Below are positions 51,633 to 64,000 of a stretch of DNA of 64,000 bases, piece by piece. Numbering within the stretch: the stretch's first letter is position 1; each line of letters starts with the position of its first letter. Origin of the DNA: Pseudoscleropodium purum (Eukaryota; Streptophyta; Bryopsida; Hypnales; Brachytheciaceae); the NCBI GenBank assembly GCA_963969395.1, contig OZ017795.1:1984001-2048000 (forward strand). The letters run 5' to 3'. Position numbers and translations under genes: made by a program. Under the pieces are notes generated by a model. The model saw nothing but the letters and a program-made list of their open reading frames with translations. It searched no databases and was not told where the DNA came from.

Positions 51633-53145
51633 GTTGGTTTACTTCCAATCCAAGACCTTTCATCCCTCTCATTTAAATAATTTCCAATCCAATGTTTTTG
51701 AGCATTTATTTCAAAAAATTATTGAACTCCAGAGGTTCCTATTGGTTATTCTAAAGAAAATTTCTAATTGCCTAAATAAAAAAAGACTAAATTCCTTTGT
51801 ACATCCAAACCTATGGTTGCATAATAGATCCTAAATTCTACTCATTTTTGTAAACTTCATTCAGTTCATTGGTTGCTACAAAAACCTTTTAATTTTTCCA
51901 TTTTTTTTTTTAATTCCAAATTTTTTCTACCTTTGCTTCAAGAAATTAATTGAGCCCCAAAGGTCCCTATTAATCTCTAAATAAATAAACTCACTCAATT
52001 GAAAAGTTAGACCCTAAATTCTTTATAGGCTTCACTTTTAGCTATGAGGCTTTGAAATTCTACCATTTTGTTCTTGGCTTCAATTTTAGTTGTAACTTAT
52101 TTAAGTTATTTTGGATGCACTACCTACAATCAATACTTTGAAAATCTTATGACTCCTCCAAAATATACATTAAAAGGATCTCGCATAAATTTTCAAATTT
52201 TGACAACATTCAACAAATTCTATCAACACTGAACAAAAACAAAGATATTCAACTAAATGATAGAAACCATGTTCAAATGCTTATTTGAATGCCTAGCAAA
52301 CCTTACTTTTTTATGTGTGTTATATTTAATGAAGCTATGAACAAATTAAATGTAGGTTGTATAAAGTCTAAAACATTGCACCAAATAGAAAATTATTACC
52401 AAGAATAGTAGGTTAACATTTTTATAGCTTATGGTAGCAAGTAGCTTATTGTTTTAAATAATTTCCACTTTTGTTAGAATATGAATGTGATTACATGTCC
52501 CCACTCTCCACTAAGCCATTACTACTATATCATGTTAGCTAGGACACATTAATTAGTATCATTACAAATTATTCTTTTGAAGAAATTATTACAATGGAAT
52601 AATATTTCAACATGCACTACTAACTTAATATTGAGTGACTTTGATAAATTAGTTTCACATGCACTAATAGAATAAACCAATACATTTAGTTTATTCATGT
52701 GCCTGATATTGTCACATAATAGGTAAAACTACTCTTGTGCATAAAACTTAAAACATAAAATAAAACTAAAAATAGAAACCAATCATATGTACTTTTGTAT
52801 CCTATAATTGAATCAAATTGCTTATAATTATATCTTATTATATTTATATTCATACTTTTACTTTTTTGTCTTGTGTATGAAAATACTTCTAGCTAGTACA
52901 ATGTACACAAGTTTGGTGCAAATTCAAGTTGTGATAATTTAACCTAATAACAAGGGGAAATACAAGTATTACTTACAAAATTTGCATCCCTTCAAAATAT
53001 TATTTTTGTGTAATTTGATATACTATAATAACATTTCAACCTACGCTAATTCAAAATAGTGTGACTTTGGTACGTTAGCTTCGTGTTTGAATGTGAGAGG
53101 ACATTCCCTTCTCGACTACCGAGCCTTTCACTCTCTGCCACGCAA

Positions 53146-53191
53146 ACCTCGGCAGAGCCTCGGCAGTGAGATCCTCTGGACTGTGATAAAA
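53146..53191 (+). promoter_or_regulatory. Promoter of RING-CH gene D: CTCGGCAG repeats and TATA-like box
   Basis: CCTCGGCAG occurs twice (around 53147-53167), followed by GATAAAAG at 53185-53192. Related GCCTCGG/CCGAGGC words precede the TATA boxes of A, B and C, suggesting a shared regulatory site across the family. Confidence 0.5.
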
Positions 53192-53844
53192 GCAGCATCT
53201 GAGTGCGCCTGAGATTCATTTGGTTTTTTCTGTTGGAGCGTTCCTGCTGAAGGATTGCCTCCGGAGAGAAGCTCAGACACACGTAGAGGAATACCCGCCC
53301 TAAAAAGGCTTACGTACACCTGCTTTTCGATACTCCTGAACTTGCAATTTACGATACTCATCTGATGCTTTTCGATATTCTTGAACTTGCGATTTACGTA
53401 CTCATCTAAAGCTGCAACAATCCTACAAACTCGATCGGCCAAGCACAGCGATTCGATTCCCCGGGGCGCTGCTGCTTCGATCTTCAATTCTTTTGCGCAC
53501 GTGAACTTGCGGAAGGTGATCATTCGTTGATGCAAAACAGCAACTTGGCATTGAAGGGATGGATTGAATTACGCTACGTGTATTTCTCTTCAGTTTTCCT
53601 GTTTTGTCGAGAGTCTTGCTATCTTGGATCGATGTCTAGCTAGCGCAGCTGGCTCCCTCAAAAGTAATTAATTAATATAGTACTTTTATGCATGTAATTG
53701 CTTGCAATTGGAGTTCTGTTTAATCTATGGGTGCTTTGCAAAGTCTGATAATTAGCTGATGAAAGGTCTTTTTCATTTCTGTAATGCCCCAACTTCAGCG
53801 CCGCAGCTGAAGTTCACTTGACAGAAAAAGAAGCCGCCTCGACG

Positions 53845-56800
53845 ATGGCGTTAAACGAGCTTGAAATGAAGAAATTCAGCCAGAGTGCGACCGGTACCGG
53901 TGGTCGAGTCGACGAGCTCACGCTTCCAGTGGATACCTCACCTCGGTCTAGGTAAACTGCGTAAATTAAAGCATTGCTCTACTTCCTAGCTATGCAAGCA
54001 CTATGTTGCTGAGTTTTATATGTTAGCTTTATTATTGTAGGAGCTAGTATTGTCGTCCGGATTATAATTGACGTACCCTTGAATAATTTCACGATGTGTA
54101 GGTCTCAGCAGACCCACGCGAATGAAAAAGATTTGGATTTGGAAATGAATCTCCAAAACAAAAACATCGGCGCTGGCCCCTCTGGTGGCAGTAGTGAAGA
54201 CGATGAGCTCGTGCACCCGGTCTCAGAGTCCAGGTACGAGTCATCCTAGCTGTGGAAAGCTGACTCTAGCCCACAACTGTCAATTGCTGAATGAATTTGT
54301 TCGTTTTGGAATTGTAGTTAGAGTCCGAACAAATTAATCGACAGATTAGGTTTACTCTTTTCATGTATATAAATTGGAGTCTTATTAATCAAGTACGAGT
54401 TCACCTTCTGATATGCAGGTCTGAGGCCGAAGTCCAGAGACAAGGTCATGTTACTTTTTTGGAACCTATCAGGTACTAACAAGAAATGTTGCGCATTCAA
54501 CATCTATTAATTTGCCAAAGAAATGAGCTCTAACTTTCTACTTTTGGAATCATACCGCTGCACTTTCCACCCGTTGAGTGTCATTATCAAGTGTCGGTGC
54601 CGATCGATCCATCTAAGAAGTATGTACTTGTTTGGTATTGTGATACATCTACAAGCTAAAGCAGTGAAAAACTTACTGTAAGTCGACGTGCTTGTTGTGT
54701 TTGTGAGCAGGGAAGAAGATGAAGATGAAGACGACGACGGCGGTAGGACTCATCAACCGGTCGGGGATCCAGAGAATACGGATCACACCATAACAGTGGA
54801 AGAGTCTGATCGTATCTGCAGGTTCGACTCTGGTCCTCGTGATCCTTGCTGAATTTAAATGACATCCTTGTTTATTAGAAGTACGTACTGTGGAATTCAA
54901 AAGTGCTGGTAATGATCGAAATGGAGTCTGTCTACATTGCAAAGTGGGCGCCTTTGAATTGAATGCTGTGTCAGGTTTTGACGGATTTGGGTTCATGATG
55001 AACTCTATCTCACAGGACCTGCGGCCCGGATGATGAGATTACAGAACCAGACAACCTCTTGGTAAACCTGGGATGCGATTGCAGAGGATCTCTCTGTAGG
55101 ATGCACAGAAAGTGTATTATCGAATGGTACGGGCCCCGGATGTATCAGCAAAATAACTACAAGTGTGAGTTGTGCAAGTGAGTGTTCTTACTGACAGTTA
55201 ATTAATTCCCTCAGTCACCTTCCTTCTGGGCCTTCCAAATGCACAAGTACTGAGTACGTGTGTCTGGGATCGATTCAAGTACGTACCTGCACGAACTTAG
55301 ATGGAATCCCAATGTTAAAATATCTCATACAACTCTCTAAACACGCATTACGAAAGGGATTAGTTCTACGCTGCAACTCTGTCTGAATTTTTGTTTCAAC
55401 GTAATTGTTTGTTAAAATGGAAAACGATTGATCAAGACATTGGTATTTTAACAGATGCCCATCTTGAACTGCATTTCTAGCCCATCCTACTAAATAGAAA
55501 TTATATGTGCACCTTGAATTCATAATAGAAGGGTCCTTTTTCTTTAACTTGAAGAGCTCTAACCCAAGTATCTAGGAAAGAATGTTCTCCCCCAAAAATG
55601 AGGTGGCTTAACTTCCTTGCTCACACGAAAGTATCACTCTTTGAATATTCTTGGATCTCCAAAAATCTTTTAGGAGCCATACTACAAGGCAATGTACTTA
55701 TCACAATTTTGGACACACTCAGTCACATCGATCTTCTTAACACTTACTCCAAATAAGGAGAAATCAAAGTCCTACTTTCTTTTTTATGATATGTTTTGAA
55801 AGTATCATAATGAACTATCTTACTAGCTTAGTTTGAAATTACGTGAACACAGAGCCTAGATTATTAAATTATCATTTTTCAGCACATCTATAGACTAACA
55901 CATAAGCTTCGAGCAATTGCTGGTTGCAGTGCTCTCCTCCACGGAAGGATCGAGAGCATCGTGTATCGTGCATTCCTGGGTCATGACTCAGGGAGTGACA
56001 TCCTCTTCAAAGCATTGGCAAGCAGGGCCCCTCGCCGTTCCCGCCGTCCGCGTCGTCACCGCAATCGCAATGCAATTGCAAATGTGGAAGCGGCACCAAC
56101 TACTGGAAATGCTCCTCCCGATTCTCACCAGGTACTTAAGAAAGCTCCCAACTTCGTTGTTTTCATTTCCCTGAATTCTTTGCCTGAAAATTAATTCATT
56201 GTTTCAAAAGTCCGAAGCGTTTGGAAGAATGATAATTTATACTAGATAATTGCACATAACGAATATTTCATTAAAATGGCGGTATTCCACAAACTTGGCA
56301 CTTTTCGGTTCAGGACGTGGGTTCTAAATTGTATACCTGTCCTAGATTTCAGGGTTTCAGGGTCTGAAATCTATATCAATCTTAGAAAATTCATGGAAAA
56401 ATGCCAAAGGAATGTTGCCATTTTAACGAAAATATCTGTTACATGCTAACATTACAGTACTAAGTAATGCCATTTTCAAGCTGTTTGTAAAAATTGATTA
56501 CTCTCTCTTTCATTTGTAGATAGATTTATAGAGTAATGTCTTCATCAATACTTCATGTACTTAAGAATATCATTCAAAAAGTCAATTTTTTCCATGTCTA
56601 AAGGACATGTGGAATGTAAATTCAGCCAATGAGAGATAACATTCAGTAGCCTTCTTGCCCACTGCCTTTCCTTCATGCACCTTGTTTGATCATCACATTG
56701 AGCCTCCACCTGCCCACTTAGCTTAGCTACTAATGAAGCATAATTGGGTGAAGAATATTCTACATCATCTATTGTAGAGCCAAGGCAATGAAAGTGCATG

Positions 56801-57110
56801 CTATTGATTGTTATGAAACAACATATTTATTAGTAGCCACCAAATGTGTGATTGAATTATTTTACATTAGCAACTAAAACTAGAATTACCATTGTTCTAT
56901 ACTAATTAAAGATGTGTTCATTGACAATATTTGCAACAGATCCACATTGTAGAGATTATGCGTCCAAGCTCTCAACGGGCTCTGAATCAAGAAAATAACA
57001 TATCTTATTATGGGTCTACTCGTGGGGGTTTTCCCATGTGTGTAATGGTTCTTATAATTGTGGTGCTCATTGGATTTGGGGTTGCAGGTGTTGGTAAGTT
57101 GCACTACTAA
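53845..57110 (+). CDS. RING-CH (MARCH-like) membrane E3 ubiquitin ligase D
   Basis: Seven exons (53845-53951, 54102-54233, 54419-54472, 54711-54821, 55016-55177, 55930-56131, 56940-57110) splice with GT-AG borders into 312 aa starting MALNELEMKK. An acidic stretch (REEDEDEDDDGG) precedes the RING-CH domain: ICRTC, GCDC, MHRKC with following W, KCELC, all ligands present. The region after it (ALLHGRIESIVYRAFLGH) replaces the LMQALKSSLASYAPH block of A-C. It is followed by an Arg-rich run (RRSRRPRRHRNRN) and one C-terminal membrane helix (FPMCVMVLIIVVLIGFGVAG). It has more exons than A-C, so it is the most diverged member. Intron 6 contains a MITE. No disruption seen. Substrate unknown. Confidence 0.85.
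56252..56446. mobile_element. MITE with AAAATGGC-type inverted ends, copy 2, in intron 6 of gene D
   Basis: Ends GCACATAACGAATATTTCAT... and the reverse complement of GCATGTAACAGATATTTTCG... form a roughly 37-bp imperfect inverted repeat ending in GGAAT. The interior is shared with 42209-42410. Weaker fragments occur in the first intron of gene A near 1640-2070. Confidence 0.7.
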
Positions 57111-57120
57111 ATTAAGTAAG

Positions 57121-57335
57121 AATTTTGCATACATGACGGTAGGAATTGAAGAGGCATTTTAGTAAGGATTCATGAAGGGATTGTTATAGAGCATTTAGCT
57201 TACATGATGGTAGGAATTGAGGATGTATTTTAGTAAGGATTCATGAGGATATTGTTATAGAGCATTTTGCTTACATGATGGTGGGGATTGAGGAGGCATT
57301 TAAGTAAGGATTCATAAAGGGAATTTTATAGAGTA
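57121..57335 (+). repeat. 71-bp minisatellite x3 downstream of gene D
   Basis: Units share ACATGATGGTAGGAATTGAG, TTTTAGTAAGGATTCATGA and TTATAGAGCATTT. They are spaced 71 bp apart (57131, 57202, 57273). The array starts about 10 bp after the stop codon and is probably in the 3' UTR. Confidence 0.85.
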
Positions 57336-60300
57336 GGCATATTTTGGGAAGATTGTTTTAGTACTCATGTCCAAAGTGGTCACCATAAATCCAATATAAT
57401 TGTGGTAGTGAAGAGACTTATTTTTCATCATGCCCAAACAATAAAACTAATTTACATTTGATAGATTCAAATTTAAAACACATCACTTTAACCTTCTAAA
57501 AACCTTGAATAATTTTGAGAATTATGCAAGTTTTTATAGTGATTTCAAAACAGCATCTTTACTACCTTCACTTTTAGCATCTATTTAAAATAAATTTACA
57601 TATGTATTATTTATATTTTAATCCTTAAGTACTTAGATCTTGTAATCCCAAAAGAGGATTTTAGTTGAATATTGAAGATAATCATTAAACTCATTTAATA
57701 TTTAAAATACTATTTTTACAAAAAATTTATAACTAGTCAAGTGTATAACTAAATATGCATGTAGATTCCAATTATCTTGATATTTATAGGTCATCTCTTG
57801 GAAACTCATATAGATTTTGTGCCTTATGGGATATTGTTGCTATATTTAGATTCTAAAAATAGAATATTATGAGCGTCTAGAAAATATTCATTAAAATACA
57901 AAAAAACTAGTAGAATGTTAATTCAAATAATTAGTTTCTAAAAATGTAGGTCTATAAAAATTTCTTCAAAAGTTGAGAAAATATATGTTTGTTGTTAGTA
58001 CTTTATGAGATGAAAATCATTTTGTTTTGGGCCTTCTTCCATCAAAATGCCTTATTTTTTTTTAAATTATAAAAATTCTTGTCACACTTATAGCAATGTT
58101 TTGGATTATTTACTTTGTACATGTCTTATTAAAGAATGATTTTTCAGAATGTTTTTTTCTATATAATTTAATATTCAAATAAATAAAATTGACCTTACTT
58201 GGAATTTGAGGAACTCCAAAGGAATTAAATGTTACATCCACTAGTATACACCCAACCTTTTTTTTGAAGTTTTTCAATATTTTAAGGAATTTTTTAAAAA
58301 AAATTGATAATATTTGAGGCTCTAATAATTACTTAATATCATCTCTAAGGTTCTGTAGGTGTTAAAATATACAAAACCTTGTACTTAGAAGACTTAAAAT
58401 TGTACAAGTCCTACCAAAATACAAAAGGGCCATTTAAGGAAGGATAAACTATTTTGATATTTGAACTCTTGCTTTATTTCCCTCAAAGGTAGACATTTTG
58501 TTTGTTTGAAGTCAAAGAGAACTTTCTTCAATTTTTTTGATAAAATCAACCTTTCAAATTACATGATGAAAATGCTCTTCTCTACCAATCAACACACATC
58601 CATCTACTACCATCCATGCAATCAACATACATCGATAATTTATGCATTAGAAGATTTTCAACCCCCTTGGAGGGCTGTGAGTTCCCTGGGCTACCAACAT
58701 TCAGAGAATAACCTTGCAACAGCTTGCAATTGTTGCATTACGTGGCATAGCGACTGCCACATTAGCAAAAAAATTTCAAAAAATAAAATAATTTTTTTTC
58801 CCTATTTATTTTACATTCTAAATTTTTGTTCATTTAAAAAAAATTCTTTTCAAAATAATAAAATCTAACAGTGGTTGTTCCCAATCTACCAAGGGAATAG
58901 TATGAGGGAAACAAGTCTGAAACAACCCTCTAGCCCCCCCCCCCCCCCCCCCCCCCCCCAAATCTCTTCTAATGGAACTTCTTCCACAATACACTCAAAA
59001 TTCTACATTCAATACTACTCCACCAAATACAACTACACTACTACCAAACTCACAGTCAATAACAAATAAACCTCCCCTTAAATATTCTTATTCTAATCTC
59101 AAAGATCATCCTATTTATGCTATTTTGGAAATTAAACAAAGCCACTTCTATGGATAATACAACATCCCTAAAACAATTTACATTTACAAATGTTAATGAA
59201 CTTGCACATCTATCCAAAATACTACAAATCAATTCCATCCATCTCACCTTTTCTATGCATGACCCCCCACCCTAAAAGAAACTTGCACTTACTACCTATG
59301 TATTACAAAAACAAACAAATCCAACTCATTCCTCCTAGGCAATTAAGACTACCCCTTTTCTAAACTAATATGACTGAAACCAATCTGCATATGGATATTA
59401 TTACTAAATTTTCAATTATTAAATCATATAATACTTCTACTAAACTACCAATACAATTGTTTCACAAAGGATATAAATCACACAACCAATCAATACTTCA
59501 CATTTCCTAACCCTCTTCTGTCCCTATTCATAACCATTTTCAACATCACATATTCATGTTTCTCTTTGAATGCTTATAATTTTATTTAAAGAAAGAAACA
59601 ATACCTAATAACACACCTACAAGGTCACATTTGTATGAAAAAATGTCTAAAATGGTGGTTATTTTTTGGATTCATTCTCCAAGTTAAGTTGGATATATGC
59701 TTGAAAAATTTCAATTTATTTGGAACTATGCAACTTACAGGAAAAAATAGTAAATAGTAAGAAGTAGAGAATGATTCAAAATACTAAATTGTTAACAATT
59801 TATTTATGGAATTGAAAAATGCCAAGCCCAATGGTTGGAATGTTGTAAAAACAATCTACACCTAATTTTTTTATTTACTTTTCAAAAATATTAAAAATTG
59901 AGTTAAATAAAGGACTTCGAAGTTTGTTTTAGAGTAGATATTCAATAGTAACCTACAAACTCTTGCAAACTAAAACTCTTCATAACTTTTGACTCATTGA
60001 TCAAAATGGAATGATTCAAAGCTTTCCAAATATGCATAATTCTAGAGAACCAATTCCAATTTTTAATTTTTTTTAAATGATTTTTAAGGAAATTTTTTTT
60101 GCAGCTTAGATTGCCTATTGAGCAATGAAAAGTATATATCATATAATAACTTTTTAACTGTGGAGTCAAAACTTATAAAAATTATTGGGCCTTAGAGCTA
60201 TTCTTTACGCACATGTTGTGTTAAAATTTTAAATAAAAAAAATAAAAAAAACTCCATTCATGGCGAGTTGCCTCAAATTGCTTTGTTGCCTAGAAAAGTA

Positions 60301-63090
60301 GTTTAGGCATTTAGGGGTTAAATGCAAATATCTTTCAATCTACGTAGTCAAAGTTTGTGAAATTTTGTCCATACATTTTTGCAATAGTCTAATGCAAGAT
60401 CCTATAGTTAGCTATGCAAAAATCCCACCAATTTTTAAAGTTTACTATTCTTTTGCAATAGAAATGTTTGTTTTGAATGAAAAAAAGGCCTTGGAATTTT
60501 AGGGGTAAAATCATTTTGCATTTAATGACATAATAAAGCAATCTAAGAAATAATAAAAATCATCTCTTATATGTACAATCCAAGTGCTACATGCGTATGA
60601 GTGTTGGACATTTTTAGGATAGTCCCCTATGGTACATAGTTTCCCTATACATTTATTCTTGCACTTGTCTACATTTGTATATTGAATTGTACGTGTGATG
60701 CTAAACTCTGTCCACACATTTTCTACAACAAAATCTTGCCGCTCAAACATGCACACCCATTCCATTTATCAAACGACCACACAATTCAATTAATAGAATT
60801 GAACATCTATTGCAATGACTTACTTCCCTCAATGTCACTAATCTAAAAATAATAATACAATTTCCTCATACTTAACACAAAAACTCAAGGTTGGAATATA
60901 ACCGCACTCTTCATACTAACCACAAGCACTAGAAATACCACATACTAATCTCCTTTTTGCATTGTTCAACACTTTCCAAATTCCAAAAACATGTATTCAA
61001 ACATCCTCTTTAATATACAAACAACCTTCTTTCAACATTATTGCCATTCAATATGCCATTTACATCTTCTTTAATAAATGACAATTAGAATCTTTTAGTC
61101 GCAATCTTCATTAGTGACCTACCTTAGTACACACCACATTCAAACACTACCCCAACAAATCTTCACAATTACATTCAAATATGCCACCCAACAATTATAG
61201 TATACACTTATAACAAACAAAATTTTGTTAGAAATAATCCTACTTTTTTTTAAAGGCATATCCCAAAACAACATGATAACATGTCACCCAATACTAAATA
61301 CTACTAACATTCAAATCTTTAATATTGTAAGCAATATAAAGCCTTCCTCTTAACCAAAATATGTGATATTCAAATCATTCATATAATTACTTGTTATTAT
61401 ATGAGAAATCCAATATAAATAGGCTCTTAATTTATGCTAGCCTATGTTGGATTAAACTTATTTTTCTCTCTTAGAGAATCTTTACAAATATCATTTGAAA
61501 CAATATTGTTCTCTTGTAAGAAGGTAGAAAACCATATATAACTTTATTTTGTAGTTCACAATCATAGGATAAATTAGAGTATTGTACATTGGGGTTATAC
61601 ATTGTAGTCAAATTTGTTTGGTCCTATATGAAATAAATTTTTTCAATTGAATGTTCATTTGCTTACTTAATTAATTTAGAATTTTTGGAAGTCCGTTTAA
61701 CAGGGAACAAAATATTCCGTGACCTTTAACCCATTAGAAGATTTTTGGGGCCTTCGAATACCTGCGAACGTAGGAAACAGGTTTGGCACAGCGATTTGAT
61801 GTGGCTGAGACCTTGCCACATCATTGACCCAATTTTTTTTTCTTTTTGCATTTGGAGACAAATTTTTTTTTTAAATTTTTAAATTTTTATGAATTTTTTT
61901 TTTGACAATGGGCCATTCCCCTCATTGCGGGGAACAGCTATAGGAGAATAGGCCCAAAACAGGCTTCTGGACCCTCCAAAACTCTCCTAATGCCTAAATG
62001 AATTTGACTATGTTTTCACCAAAACCGCTTACAAACTACCATTTCTAGTACATGTACCAAATTTTAGAAGAAAACAACATTTTTGGACAGATGTAACCAT
62101 AGGATCATGTAGTAAGCTTGTTTGAGAACATGTGAAAAATATTTCAAAAATTTTCACTATGTAAATTGCAAGATATTAGCATTTGAAGTGACAAATTTTC
62201 TTTTTTTGGCCCTACGAAAATCCGGGCAACTGCACTTCAGAAGGTCACATTTGTATGAAAAAATGTCCAAAATAGTTGCAAATCTTTGGATTCATTTTTC
62301 AAGTCAAGTTGGCTATATGCTTGAAAAATTTGAGATCATTTGGAATCATACAACATATAGGAAAAAAATAGTATGTAGAAAGGAGTAGAGAATGATTCAA
62401 AATACTAAATTGTTAACAATTTATTTATGGAATTGAAAAATATCAATTCCAATGGTTGTAATGTTGTAATAAGTAATCTACACCTAATGTTTTTATTTTT
62501 TTCCAAAAATATGAAAAATTGAGTTAGATAAAGGACTTCAAAGTTTGTCTTAAACTAGAGATTCAATAACTTGCAAACTCCCACAAACTAAAATTTCTTA
62601 TAACTTTTGACTCATTGATTTGAATGGAATGATTCAAAGCTTTCCTAGTATATATAAATCTAGAGAACCAATTTCAAATTTTAATTTTTGAAAAAAATGA
62701 TTTAAAAAAGTTTTTTTTGCTGCCCAGGCTTCCTATCAAGTAATGAAAAGTACATATCATACAATAACTTTTTAACCATGTAGTCAAAAGTTATGAAATT
62801 TGTTGAGCCTTAAATCTACTTCTCAGACACATGTTGTGTTAAAATTTCAGCAAAAAAAAAATAAAAACTCCATTCGTAGTGAGCTGCCTAAAATTTCTAT
62901 GTTATCAAAAAATGTAGTTTGGGCGTTTAGAGGTTAATAGTACTAAGAATTTTATGGTACTCAAGACTTTATTGGTGCTCATGGCTTTGACTTCCTTTTT
63001 CTTAAGGAATCATATTCTTTTCATTCATATTTTCTATATGGCTATTCAATAATGCCATGTTATAATTTCTGAAAATTTCATTAGATACTA
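57336..63090. other. AT-rich intergenic spacer with repeat copies
   Basis: No gene is seen. It holds a run of 26 C (58934-58959), an A/C-rich stretch (about 58900-61450) with no domain in any frame, and copies of the dispersed AT-rich repeat (59610-60310, 61990-62930). Confidence 0.55.
61990..62930. repeat. Dispersed AT-rich repeat family, copy 2
   Basis: Collinear with 14630-15560 over its length, including the GACTATGTTTTCACCAAAA start and the TTTAGAGGTTAA end. A partial third copy is at 59610-60310, only about 1.7 kb away in the same orientation. Confidence 0.7.
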
Positions 63091-63096
63091 TATTTT

Positions 63097-64000
63097 TTGA
63101 ACGAATTCGACCTTAGGGCAGTTAGGGTGGTGATTTACCCGCTGAAATTAATGGATGAAAATCATCCACCCACCGTCCCCCTGGCCAGGAAAACGACGGA
63201 CGGAACCGCGGCAACATCCATCGACCCGTCATTTAAATTCTCTATAGGGCCAAGTCAGACCGTCCGATTACGCGTGCGGAACGGTCGTCGCCTAGTGCAG
63301 CTGCCAAGACCTCCCCTCCTGTCCTGCGACGAAAGAAGAGGAAGAAGAAGAAAGAGGAGGAAGAAGGTTGAGCTAGCTTGCTCCAGGTTGCCGCAACGGC
63401 GGACTTGGGCCCGCCATAGCCAGCCATCCAGCACTCAGTCCTCCCGGCCTCCATCCGCACTACCTTAACCGCATCCGTTCTTGCGCCCTTTCCTATCCGT
63501 AGACTCCTTCGAATTGCTCTGTTTTTTCCCCGTTCCATGTCCCGCTCCCTTTGGCTTTTCGCCTTCAACTGGGCAGGTACCGGAGATACCGCAAATACGC
63601 ACTCTCCACGGCTTTCTTTCTTGGTTTCCGTTCTCTCGTGCCTCTGACGTGATCCGAGGCTGCAGGAGCTTCGGCGTGGGGAGATTGACGTCTCGGAGGC
63701 TTCTTGCGTTAGTGTGATTGTTTTGAATAATGGGCGTTTGGTGGTATTGTTGAAGACCTATATATTATTTTGGAAGAAGATGATCGGGCGGTGATGGCGA
63801 GTCTTGGGAGTGATTGGCTCGTGTGTAGCATTTAAGCGAGGTTTTATTGTGTAGATTCGTTTGGTTTGTTGTTGCTGCGGGTTTGGGTGTGATTTGGAGT
63901 TTTAAGGCGGTTTCTTTGGTTTTGTGTTCAGGTTGTGGTGATCTGTGGCGATCTACTACAGTGTAGGCTGGTTGCAGCTTGGTTGCTTAGGTTCTTGAAG
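63097..64000 (+). promoter_or_regulatory. GC-richer stretch, possible promoter and 5' region of a gene to the right
   Basis: Base composition rises sharply here after long AT-rich spacer. There is a pyrimidine/purine-rich leader (GAAGAAGAAGAAAGAGGAGG near 63340) and T/G-rich sequence with GT-rich tracts to the window edge, as in long 5' UTR introns of plants. The open frame at 63097-63468 is low complexity and not convincing. No start codon can be assigned. Confidence 0.4.

Larger units (their letters stand above)
46500..53040. other. AT-rich intergenic spacer
   Basis: No gene is seen. Contents include a three-unit tandem repeat (47120-47540), a hAT-type MITE (47982-48211), a two-unit repeat of about 67 bp (49020-49145), a diverged MITE (51412-51632), and a stretch near 51870-52090 shared with 34970-35200. 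Confidence 0.6.

Noticed and set aside
63097..63468. 123-residue open frame at the right edge
   Set aside because: Arg/Pro-rich low-complexity translation of a purine/pyrimidine-rich leader; more likely 5' untranslated sequence.
1..64000. tRNA or rRNA genes
   Set aside because: No cloverleaf with the conserved box A and box B words and no rRNA-like block was recognised on either strand by eye; a covariance-model search was not possible.

Overview
This window looks like nuclear DNA of a land plant, probably a non-seed plant such as a bryophyte or lycophyte. Short GC-balanced genes with GT-AG introns sit in long AT-rich, repeat-filled spacers. The sterol isomerase is plant-type (HYDRA1-like), and hAT, CACTA and other MITE-like elements are present. 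The species call is an inference; plant origin is well supported.

Genic layout. Four related membrane RING-CH (MARCH-like) E3 ligase genes lie at 1458-3611 (+, A), 38197-40351 (-, B), 43810-46204 (-, C) and 53845-57110 (+, D). A and B are near-identical arms of an inverted duplication about 35 kb apart. C is closely related but carries an in-frame minisatellite, and D is the most diverged. All four gene models splice into complete frames. Between A and B lies one intact housekeeping gene, a sterol delta8-delta7 isomerase (10020-13124, -). The right edge (63.1-64 kb) is a GC-richer stretch that may be the 5' end of a gene running off the window.

The unusual object is a 13.3-kb DNA transposon at 20569-33870, with 26-bp terminal inverted repeats and a 6-bp TCTACA target-site duplication. 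Its right half holds a decayed plus-strand transposase gene of the DUF7869 type (28986-33145). Its left half holds a long minus-strand gene (27220-22304) that joins a ParB/sulfiredoxin-like domain to a C-terminal FCP1-like HAD domain lacking the catalytic Asp pair, plus a second, separate degenerate FCP1-like HAD gene (22020-21200). About 26 copies of a 19-bp perfect or near-perfect palindrome (TATCGGCTGCCAGCCGATA) are spread through the element. They occur in every intron I could define (5 of 5), in the central divergent promoter region and at both subterminal ends, but only three lie in exons. This suggests a cis-acting system in which a palindrome array is read by an element-encoded protein; the ParB-like protein and the transposase are the candidates. 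This copy is inactive: it has several in-frame stops (four of them TAG), a frameshifting 7-bp duplication in the transposase and at least one frame change in the ParB-HAD gene.

The remaining spacers (3.7-10 kb, 13.5-20.5 kb, 35-38 kb, 41.3-43.8 kb, 46.5-53 kb, 57.3-63 kb) contain no convincing genes. They hold tandem duplications, MITEs and copies of a dispersed AT-rich repeat family.
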